Source of the DNA: Pocillopora verrucosa
Taxonomy: Eukaryota; Cnidaria; Anthozoa; Scleractinia; Pocilloporidae
NCBI RefSeq assembly: GCF_036669915.1
Contig: NC_089318.1
Coordinates: forward strand, 22,167,306 to 22,231,305
Direction: 5' to 3'
Length of the DNA: 64,000 bases
Part shown: positions 48,081 through 58,311 of the stretch, piece after piece
How the letters are laid out: every line of letters starts with the position of its first letter
Position numbering within the stretch: position 1 is the first letter of the stretch
The notes under the pieces: generated by a model
Told to the model about the DNA's origin: nothing
What the model saw: only the letters and a program-made list of their open reading frames with translations
Database searches by the model: none
Program-made: the position numbers and the translations under genes

Positions 48081-48200
48081 CCGAGCGAAAGCGAAGTGTT
48101 TTCACAGTTGTTTGAAGATATCAAGCTAAAACCACCTAGAAACAGCAAATCGTTCAGAACCGAAGGTACTTAACTGATCGGAACTTTACCACCTTGGATA

Positions 48201-51200
48201 ATGGAAGTAAGAATTTCGCTAATAGTTGTAATAGCGGCCGTGAGTGGCTTCGTAACCTCTGCAAATGGAAAGCCGATTGCTTCAGTGTCGGTTGACCCTG
48301 AATTACAACCTGCGAGAGAGTCAGAACTCTTGGTAAGTGAATGAATATGTTTATCTTAAATTCAATTATTCCCCTTGAAAAGATGTATGATTTCGAATCG
48401 ATCTGAACTGATTTCGTTCGATTAGATATACAATCTACAATGCTCTGTTTGTATAGTTATACTAGCGTAAAGTTGCCTTTGGTAAAAATTTCCGGCACAG
48501 CAGATATCATTATTTCTGAGCACAGTTGGCGTGTTTATTCTGCTCGGATGTGCTTCTTTTAAAATTATCGAAACAGTAGTGTGCGTCAGTGAAGTTAACA
48601 TTTCGCTTCAGAAAATGTTTTCTCAGCTCAACGACCCGTGAAAAATTACATTGTGAATGAAGTGGATGACAGCTTCAATTCATTGATCAATCATCAGTGA
48701 AGTACATACCGCAGCCAGGAGTAATTGAATGACTTCTTTCCAACAGTTCTATTCGAGTCCTCACGGAATTATTAAATTTGCTCTTCGATCTCGCTTCCAC
48801 AACTTTTCAACTTAAAATCAAAGAAGCTATCCACATTCAATGGGAGAAACTTTCACCTAATCATCAACTTTATCATGTTGATTTAAAACTTTCCTTGTAA
48901 ATGCATGCATTGCTCTGTTGCTATTGTTTGTTTTGTCCAATCAGCATTTTGTTACACACTTAAATTCAACTTTGTATTATTCAGAACTAAAGACGACAGA
49001 AGAACTGTCGAAACATGTTTTCAAAAAGTGTCGTTCATTTTCTTAAACTCTAAAACTAGGAGTACAGTCAAGCTTGGAAAGCTTAGAAGCATAAAGAATG
49101 CCTTTGTGTTAAAAGCTACCTTCTGTAAATTTAAGTTAATGTTTTTTTTTTTGCCTTTTTTGACCGGATTTAATGACTTCACCATCACACCTGCTGAAAT
49201 AATACATGCTTTTTCTTGGAGACTAAATTACGGGCGGTTGGTCAATATGGGAAATTGGCCACTCGATCGCAGCCCTAAAGCTCACTTAAAAAACCGAATA
49301 ATAATATGTAAGAATGGTTTTTCCTTTGCTCGGTCGCTCAACGGTATTGTATCTGAATAGCGAAACAACGCACACTAACTCTCCAAGTGTTTTCTTTGTT
49401 GATAGGATTATCTCATTAAGTATGGCTACCTCAGCAGCCCCAATCACAGAATCGGAAAAGTGACCACAATGGAAAACTTCAGAGCGGCCGTTAAGAAAAT
49501 GCAGCGTTTTGCTGGTTACGAGGAGACTGGCGACATCTCCGACCCTAGGACATTAGCGCTTGTGAAACGAAAGAGATGTGGATTGGCAGACTTAGGACCG
49601 TCGGACAACGCGAAGAGAAAAAGGCGATGGGCTCATCAGGGAACATCCTGGAAGAAAAACGTAAGTTATTTTCTAGAAGCGTTGTTTCAGTCCTTCGCGA
49701 GTATTTCCAGCGTAGGTGGTTTCGGTGACTTCAACGCGGATTTTCTAGTCTTAATGCTCTTTTTAACTGTAGGAATTTGATTTAACATAGAATGGACCAG
49801 ATTCGGTTTAAATGATGGTTCAAGCCGACGGGCGCGCGAAGGGCGCGCCTTACGATGCGCGTAGCGAGCAAGGAGGGTGATCCTCGCGAGTGAAGGGATG
49901 GACGCGCGAGGAGAGAACTTTAAAGTGCTCGCCGTTTTGGAATCAAGCAGTCAATTAATGGATCGATTATCCTTCTTTTAACAGTTTCTTACTTACCGGC
50001 TCGAAAATCATACACCAGACATCGCCAAAGAAGACGTAGACAAAACAATTGCTAAAGCCATTGAAATGTGGTCGAACGCGAGCGGTCTAACAATCAAGCG
50101 TGAAGACGACCCTGAGGCGACACCTGATATAAAATTAAGTTTTGTGGAAGGTTTCCATGGCGACACCCGGCCAGCCGATGGGCCTGGGGGGGAGCTTGCT
50201 CATGCGTTCTTTCCTCTGGGAGGAAAGGGAGAAGAAGATCTCGCTGGCGATGTTCATTTTGATGATGAAGACAAGTTTGCTATCAACGGTGGTGCTGGAG
50301 TCGACTTGCTGTGGCTCTCCGTGCATGAACTGGGTCATAGTCTAGGACTGGATCACACTTATCATCCCGCATCTGTCATGTTTGCTTATTATCCGGGATA
50401 CGTGGAGAAGCTGAAACTAGACAGTGATGACGTAGCTGGAATCCAGGCTCTTTACGGTAAGGAAGAAATAACATCTAAAACTTTCCTCAAAACTTTTAAT
50501 GCTTTGAACAATTTTACGATAAGGCTTCATTTTCCTCTGGAAGTGAACTATCTGTTATTTCTATAAATAAGCAATGAAGTTCCCTCATCGGATATTCGAC
50601 CTCATCTTAGTTATTTCGCCTTTATTTTTTCACAGGTCTTCCAGATGTGGTCGCGCCTCAACCAGACCCAACGCCTAAGACTTGCAGTGACGTCAAACCT
50701 GATGCCATGGTAACTACAGCTGATAAGAAAACCTACGCCTTCAATGGCCAACATTTCTGGGAAATCAGAGACACGGGTGGTGCCTCTGGCCCTCATGAAA
50801 TCAAAGCTCATTGGCCCGATCTGGAAGAAAACATCGATGCAGCTTACACAGTGCAAGAACCCTTTGGACACACCATTTTCCTCAAGGATTCTAGGTAATT
50901 ACTCCGAAACGTTTTTTGAAATTATTTAACTGTTTGTGTTCTGGTTTCTGTCAAGAGCATATGTATCACATCTATAATACTCCGAAAGTTTACGCTGGAC
51001 AATCTAATTGGTCTGTTGTTTTTTCTACCATTATTTTATTAGATTCTGGGTATACCGCAACAAAGAATATATCCATGGTCCGGCCCAAATCTCGCAACTT
51101 AATCTTCCCGATGAGCTTGCCAATGTGGACGCTGCATTCCAGTGGGTACGAAATGGAAAAATCTACTTCTTTAAGGGCTCAAGATACTGGAGATTTAGCA

Positions 51201-51523
51201 GCACATCTGGTAGTCTACAAATGGATGCTGGATACCCCAGGGATATATCTGTGTGGAGAGGGGTTCCCTACGATATCAATGCGGTATTCCAATGGAAGAA
51301 CGGCAGGTCATATTTCTTCAAAGGAAACAAATACTACGCTTACGACGATGCAAGAGTGCAGCTCCTGGAGGATGATGAGAACCCTTATCCCAGAGATGTA
51401 GCGTCTAACTGGATGGGATGTGTCCGACCGGAAGTCGCAATTAGACCGGTGGGGGCTGCTTTTGGTCTGGTGCCAAATGTACTCCTCTTCATGGCATCTT
51501 TACTCATAACATGGTTGTTTTAA
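48201..51523 (+). CDS. Matrix metalloproteinase, GPI/MT-type (MMP-b)
   Basis: Five exons: 48201-48332, 49406-49660, 49985-50456, 50636-50894 and 51043-51523, all with GT-AG borders and frame kept, giving 532 residues. Order: signal peptide (about 1-20), propeptide with an altered cysteine switch (RCGLAD, C102; the consensus Pro is Ala) and furin site RKRR (115-118). The catalytic domain has HELGHSLGLDH (243-253) and the Met-turn SVMF, followed by a Pro-rich hinge and a four-bladed hemopexin domain bounded by two cysteines. The C-terminal hydrophobic tail (GLVPNVLLFMASLLITWLF) has no cytoplasmic residues, as expected of a GPI signal. It is paralogous to MMP-a, on the same strand. Exons 3 and 4 of MMP-a are one exon here. 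Confidence 0.95.
49830..49912. repeat. CG-rich low-complexity patch in MMP-b intron 2
   Basis: A cgcgcgaagg-type patch (gggcgcgcgaagggcgcgcc and related words), strikingly GC-rich against its surroundings. Origin unknown. Confidence 0.5.
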
Positions 51524-51846
51524 GTCAAACGCCCTAGAATTAAATTAAAAAAAGAGACGAGCCTTAATTTAAAATTGAACTCTACTTTGGCACGCATCGA
51601 AGTAAAGATGGCAGAACTCATGAAAGGAGTCATAAATAGAGGCAGAAAATGAATTCAACTCTTACAAAGGTTGTTTATATAAATAGTACAATGTACAGTT
51701 ATATGTTAGTTCCTAATGGAACAATTTCAGTTTTAAGCCTTTCGAACCAAAATATTTATTTAAGTTATTGTTGTGAATATAATTTATTTGATGCAAAAGT
51801 TCATGTCGAGACAAAAGTTCATTAAGAGCTGATAAAGCTCAAACAA

Positions 51847-51852
51847 AATAAA
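51847..51852 (+). terminator. Polyadenylation signal of MMP-b
   Basis: AATAAA about 325 nt after the stop codon, in an A/T-rich 3' UTR. Confidence 0.45.
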
Positions 51853-51899
51853 CATTGAAGTTTTTAAAAATATGCCCATGAGTGTTTGTACATTCTTCA

Positions 51900-53011
51900 T
51901 GTTGCGAGTACTTTTGGGAAGGAATAACTCATTACTGTTCATTATACAGTGATTTTCAAATGAGCAATCCCCATCAATCTTTTTCGATTCCTATCGCCCG
52001 ACCAATTAAGGTTTTTTCATGATAAAATTTACATGACCTCCCTCAAAGCCCCAAAGGCTCCGTAATACGCATATGACACCCCCTCCTCCCTCGTTGGCAT
52101 TCAGTTGTAGGCCAGTTTTATACTCTCCCCCCTCTTTACTCTGTTTGCGACGACCGACCCCCCTCCCCCCGTTTTCCCTGAAACAATGTGATCTCCCCCG
52201 CAAGTCCTCCTGTCTAAAAGCTTACAGTGTTCTTCAGGACTTATCTTGAATACAAATCGTTGATACCTGGGTTTTTAGCCTATATGTTGTAACGGAAACG
52301 TTTGGGTCAAGAAAACAGTTAGACTTTGTCTGAACTAAGGCTTCCGGTTGTCAATTAATACACTTTTTTCACTTTTCTCCTTTTTCTTCCCGATTATTTG
52401 ACCCTCTTTCATCAAGAATGGGGTCAAACACTCACTCTATTGAGTTCAATCTTCCTGAACTCTTCTTTCCCGAACAGCAGCCGGCAATCAAGCCTATGGT
52501 CATTAGCAACAACTCTCTATTTGTACTGTGCATTTACGTTTTTTCGTTCATTTCATAGTTACGAGGAAAGGAGAAATTACTACTCCATCGAAATTTGCCG
52601 CTATCTGTCGCGAGAAATTTCAACTTGGTGTGGATGCCAGCGTACCTTAAATTGATATTTGCATTAAGAGGCTGGGCAGGTCTAAGAAAGTTGCCTTTCG
52701 CCATTTTACCGAAGGCCACCCGATCTATCTTTATAATTCAGAGGTTTATCATCAATAGATTATTTTTTCGCCGTAGCTGATAAAAATGGTTTTTGTTTTC
52801 TTGAAATATAAGGCATGTAGGCATTTCCGCTAAAATCATCAACCGAAGAATCGTGGAATCCGGTGCCGAAGTCATTTTGTAAGGCTAGGTTACATAGCAC
52901 AGGTATGGCAATGGCGACGTGGCAAGCGAAAAGATAGAAATTTTTGGAAAATTCGTCCAAAATATTGTCGTTTTAGGATTCATGTGAAATTCTTACTGAC
53001 GTAAAGTTGTC
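51900..53011. other. Intergenic region between MMP-b and ZFPL1
   Basis: Holds a strongly strand-asymmetric C/T-rich stretch at about 52078-52200 (ccccctcctccctcg, ccccctccccccc). No gene is supported. The ZFPL1 promoter should lie at its right end but has no visible TATA box. Confidence 0.5.
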
Positions 53012-56000
53012 ATGGGTTTATGTAAATGCCCTAAGAAGAAGGTTACCACCCAATTTTGCTTCGAACATCGCGTGAATGTTTGTGAACACTGTCTTGTTTC
53101 AAGTCACCCTAGGGTAAGAAACAAGATGCAATATAATGTTTTTAGTTCATATTCAGGAGGAATCATCAAAAATATGTAACGATGACGGGTATTTTAGGGA
53201 TGATTTGTTTTTCGGTTGTGACATGCAATTGGTAAGAGATAACAAGCGGTTTATTTCCATTTAGAACCAGATAAATGTGATTGTTTTTGTTAAACTCGTT
53301 TAATTTGCTCTGCATGTGCCATCGACAGTTACGTTCTTGAATATGCATTACATCTATGTACACTTCTGTTGGTAAGTTACAAAAAACAAAAAGGATTATG
53401 AATAGATTTTACAAGTTAGTTAAACTAAGTTTTGCTGACGTTGATTGTTAATAAGGATTTGGAAGACCCTAAGATTCCCAAAACCTCAGAAGACAGAGCC
53501 ACCTTGAAACATCTCTTCGAGCATCAGACATTAAACTATCATGTGTTTCCTTGTTCTTGTAGCATTTCTATAATTTCTGTTTTTCCTCAAGCATAAGGCT
53601 GTCATTATTCCTCATGTTTGAAAACATACTAAGATAACATCAGTGGCCTTACAATCTGTAGTTTTCTTAATAATAATATACTTTACTTCTTTGTGATAGC
53701 TCTAGCATACTTATTGGAATTATTTCTCATTTCTTCTATTTTTTTTCTTATGTGATCAAGTGTATTGTGAAGTCATATCTGCACTGGCTCCAGGACAGTG
53801 ATTATAATCCAGTCTGTACTTTGTGTAATGGAAGTTTAGCTGAGGGAGATGTTGTTCGATTAATTTGCTTTGGTGAGTAACCAAGATTTTGGTGTCTTTA
53901 TTATATTTGTAAATATCATACCAAATGTAGAATACACCTAAATAATTTGCTCTTCTTGCTCTGATAAGCTAGTAGGATATTCCCTTTAGGAATCAATGGG
54001 GCCAATTTGATTTATTGTTTTGTTTGATTAAAACTTAAGACATGGCAACTCAAGTACATTGTTGTATCTTTCACGCAAAGTATATGAATATGCATTTGAA
54101 TCCAAGAAAATGTGAAAGTTTCTGCTGGCAGAGGTAATTTTTCTCAAAAACTTGCTTTGATTTGTTATGTGTATAGTAAGTACAATTCTCAAGTGGACAT
54201 GGATATACCTATATGTTATCAGAGCTGTAGTGAAAGTTCCTTCTGCATATAAGGTGCATTCTGATTTGTTTTCCCACAGTTAAATCATTTTGGCCTTCAG
54301 ATAAAACAAGAAACTAACAGGTCCCCTGCCGTTGTACTGCTTATAAGGAATTTTCACTTGAAATTGCTTCCTGCCTAAGTGTGATTTGGTTATGCCCTCC
54401 TTGATTCTAAGTGGGCCCTACTTCAAACTGAGCCATAAAGCTACATGTTGGGAGGAAGGCAAATTCTTGGAGGTTCTTTGTTTCGTTAAAGGGTTTCGCT
54501 CACCCTTAAAATAGAAAGTCAAATATTGACTTGCAGGTGATTTGCAAGTTACAAAATGATCACTTATGGTAAACAACAACAAAAGAAAAATTAGAATTTA
54601 CTTCTTACCCAACTTGTGGCTTCATACTGCAGTTGGTAGTATCTCCTGACTGGTATCGAGGAGGCACTGACTCAATTCCCTTCAGACTGAGAGCCAAGTA
54701 TGTTGTGTTGTTTAGTTTGTGGATATCTTTTTCCAGTGTTTCAGTCTATGCATTTCTCCCTAGATGTATTCCACTGGGCTTGTCTTAACAGTTATGCTGC
54801 AAGCCTTCCAACAAACACTGCTCCAGCTGGTTACTCTTGTCCCAACTGCAAGGTGTGTCATGTGTAACAATAATCAAATCTTAATTATGAAGGAGTAGAT
54901 GCATATTCTTCTCTCCTTCATTGGTAATACTATATAAATGTAAATTTGCAAGAAGCAACTCTCAAAGAATCTCAGTGATATGCTGTCTCATATCAAAAAG
55001 CAGCATTTACTCTCAGCCAAATGAACAATATAAAATCTCCTGAAAGCAGAAACAAGAAGGTTTGCATAACCTTGCATTTACCAAGGCAACAAAGCTGTTT
55101 CAATACCCACAAAGAGTTCAACTTACAAAGTTTTCCCTGGCTTTTTTCTCAGTGAACCATAGGTGCAATTTTGTTTGAATAAACTGTGACTTTTCTTCTG
55201 CAGTCAACAGTGTTTCCTCCCGAGAATCAAATTTCTCCTGTTGCTGACCAGTTGAGACAGATGTTGGCCACTGCACCATGGGCCCGTGTTGGTCTTGGGC
55301 TTCCTGTGGTTGGTTCCTTGGTGTTTGTTGTCACTTTTTTTGGTCCTTTTACCACTTGATATAAAAAAATGATTGGAACCATTTGTCTGATATTTTACTG
55401 ATTCTCTTTTTGACTGTGAACTTGCCAGGTACCTTCCACCAGCTCAACAAGCACCACAGCCTCTGAAAGTATTGTGTCAAGACATGAAGCTGATATTGGT
55501 AAGTGTTATCAGCAATTGCATTGCTCAATTCAAGGAAATCTCTTCTTTCTCATTACGTCAAAGCAGCATTCAAATAAGTATTTCTTTGCTTTCTGAAAAA
55601 TGTGAGGTCTTATCAAGAGATCTGCAAAGGGTTGAACACTGATAATAATTCTCATATCAGCAAACCTCTCAAAGACTCATCTCAAATCTTCTCCTGGATA
55701 GGAGAATGAAGGTCAGCTCACAGGTGAAAAATTGCATAGATTGGGTACCTGTCATCATATATGTACCTTACTGGTACATATATGATGACAGTTAGTTAAG
55801 AGTTAAGGTACCTGGCCAGGAGAAAATCGAATATCAAAATAAAAGAATAGTAGCTTGTGATGGATGTTTCCATTCTCTGCATGCTATTTTGTTTTCATGC
55901 TCACAATTCTTGACTGAATGAATTGTTAGTTGTCAGGTAAGTTCCATGGGCCAGGTTGTTCAAAATGATTTGAGTGCTACTGAATGTTGAGCATGGACAG

Positions 56001-58286
56001 GTCAGATGTACTTAACAGCAAAACCTTTAGTAGTGCCTTACCATAATCTTAACTTTTAGAAATCTTTCTCCTTCAGTCATCAGTAGTAACCATGTTCCCT
56101 GTAATACTTGATCCATTGTGCAGGAAAAAGATGTCAAAATTTTTTTAAAATTTATATACTGTACATATTTCTCATCAGTTGCTCAAATGTCAGACAGTCA
56201 GAGAATGGCACCCACTTATGAAAAAAAAGACCATACCCTAAACTCTACTTCACACACAGCTAGTCAGTCACCTCCATACACCACCCCACTGAGTACTAAA
56301 ACAGAACTGCGATCAACCAGAGATCATCATGTAGTAGATGTGCGACAACAGAACACTATGGTACCACCCCCACAGCAGTCTTATGCACATGGTGACAAGC
56401 CCAGTGAGTTCAACTTTTTTTCCTTAATGTTATTATGACCTTTGTTGATGTAACAGAGGAAGTAGATGTAGCATAGTGCTCCAAGCTGCAGCTTTTTTGT
56501 TGCCATGGCATGTAAAACCATTTCAGCAGAAGTTACCAATTTGGTGAACTGCGTTTGGTGATCATTTTTGTAAGCTGTTTTAAAATGTTTATTACCTGGT
56601 TTGTACTTTAAGCCAAGTGCTAAAGTGAGATAAACATTTGCAAATACCACTGTTGTTGCTCCCAGTGCCACCTTTTTCTCCTTGGTTGTCCAAATAATCA
56701 ACCTTCTGATGCCATGTGGTTTACATTAGTATTGCAAACAGTAGGGCACAAAACACATGTTTGCTACCTTAACTCTTAAACTCCTAGGAATAATTAACAC
56801 TGAACTTCTTCCTTTTATATCCATACATTATTTGGCAAACAGGAAATGAGAATACTCAAAGTCATCAGGTAGAAGTTGTTATCTTGATCTAACACCAAAT
56901 TCTCATAACTAATTTACAAGCAAATGTTTAGCAGCTAGAGGGGAGGATTAACAATCAAATCTTGGGAGTTATATTGGGTTACAGAAAAGGTTTCATCAGG
57001 AGTAAGAAATGATTTAAACTATTTTTACAAGGTTCGCACAGGTCCTGGAAAACCTTTTTATTTTGACATTTTCTGGGACTGTTAAGTCCTGGAAAAAGAC
57101 TATAGATCCTGGAAAGTCCAGGAAATCTGCTTAACTCAAGCAATAAAGTTTTCAGAATTTACGTTATAAGAAATTTATGTAGACCGTAAGGAGAATTAAT
57201 TTTGAAATCTTGGGAATGAAAAGGGTTTATGGTGAAATTTGGAGCCCTTAAAAGTCAATCTGAGTCCTGGAGAAGTCCTTGAAATTTGTTTTTGAAAAAG
57301 GGTAGGAACCCTGTTTTTAGTGACTCTGATGAGATAGGTAACGTTCCCACTGTTTTTCAGGCACAGTGTCAAGGAAGATATTCAACACGAAGGAGCCAGT
57401 AGACAGTATCCCGTATGATCATGATGAAAATAAATACCAAAGGAGAGGTGCCATCGATTGGTTCACGAGATGGTTTTGGTAAGCAACTTTAAAATTCTTT
57501 AAATGATCACACAGTGAAAATGTTATACCGCAGCCAAAACATTCGTTCCAAGTTGACAAGGATAGTCCTGCTACATGTTGGTTGGAAGGACTGGTAGTAG
57601 CAGTGAATTCAGCGCTCCAAGCTGGGAACTTTTTGGTCGCCATTTAGAGTAATAAAAAAATTTAGGCTGCTGAATTTACAACGAAAGTCGCCCAGTTTGT
57701 CGGTCTGTGTTCGTTGGTCTTGAAGTCAGGTGTGATGTTTCTATCTATCTTTGCATGGTCGAAAGTTTAATTGAGAGAATCATTTGCATGCAAGGCAATC
57801 AGTGCCTTGTCGTCGTCTTTTATATTAAGTGTGAAAAAGAAAAAAGATCGCGACTGATTGATAATTCTGGTGACCATGTTATGATAAAACATAGGATGTA
57901 AATGCTGCCTTTGAAAAGAGTTACGCTTAGAGCCTTGGTGGCAGGCAATTATCGTGCCGTGAAGAAGAGTATGTAACTGCTTGTGATCTAATGTTATATG
58001 ATTCAGAGTCAAGCTCCTAGTTCATGTATCAGCGCTTTAATGAATCGTTATCAATGTTATACTTTTGCTTTCCAGGTCTCGTCGACCCAAAAAGCCTGGA
58101 CCTGAGGATCCAAACGCCTCCTTAAAACGAACCACAGTATTACTGATCCTGTTTGTTCTGGCCTTCACTACTGTTGTGGTGCTTTTTACACGAGTTGGAC
58201 GGGGAATGGCTGATAAGGACCCGTTTCTTGACCCGATGGCAAATCCCAACATAAGAGTTCAAGGTGGTAGGATAAAAAGCGCATAG
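53012..58286 (+). CDS. ZFPL1: Zinc finger protein-like 1 (Golgi membrane protein)
   Basis: Eight exons: 53012-53113, 53761-53872, 54764-54852, 55204-55305, 55429-55498, 56179-56403, 57361-57478 and 58076-58286, giving 342 residues (human about 310). The N-terminus [20 protein letters not shown] with VCEHCL is the conserved Cys/His zinc module. A RING-type set follows: C53-x2-C56, C70, H75, C78, C97-x2-C100, including FHWACLN and [11 protein letters not shown]. Then come WARVGLGLP, a Ser/Thr-rich linker, [13 protein letters not shown] and a transmembrane segment (about 293-311). The lumenal end [12 protein letters not shown] is near-identical to the family. Vertebrate ZFPL1 is a cis-Golgi membrane protein that binds GM130 and supports Golgi structure. 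The exon 4 donor could be 3 nt later (55308). No TATA is evident. Confidence 0.96.
55751..55789. repeat. Perfect 17-bp inverted repeat in ZFPL1 intron 5
   Basis: Arms gtcatcatatatgtacc (55751-55767) and ggtacatatatgatgac (55773-55789) around the loop ttact. It could fold as a hairpin in DNA or pre-mRNA. Confidence 0.93.
56760..56970 (-). repeat. Dispersed repeat copy in ZFPL1 intron 6
   Basis: The reverse complement resembles 19330-19510: atgagaata, then caccaaattctcataac, match the inverted series tattctcat and ggagaatttgg in order. Confidence 0.45.
57028..57313. mobile_element. MITE-like element in ZFPL1 intron 6
   Basis: A 286-bp segment starting caaggttcgcacagg and ending gggtaggaaccctg. 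The ends are imperfect terminal inverted repeats (CAAGGTTCGCAC against CAGGGTTCCTAC). It is flanked by the direct repeat TTTTTA (57022-57027 and 57314-57319). Internally it repeats tcctggaaa-type words. It carries no coding sequence. Termini like these suggest a non-autonomous DNA transposon, possibly hAT-related. Confidence 0.6.
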
Positions 58287-58305
58287 GATGCAACTCTCAT
58301 GTAAA

Positions 58306-58311
58306 AATAAA
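58306..58311 (+). terminator. Polyadenylation signal of ZFPL1
   Basis: AATAAA 20 nt after the stop codon. Confidence 0.55.

Noticed and set aside
48905-49360. 151-codon plus-strand frame
   Set aside because: Lies wholly in MMP-b intron 1, has a Phe/Lys-rich random composition and no homology that I recognise.
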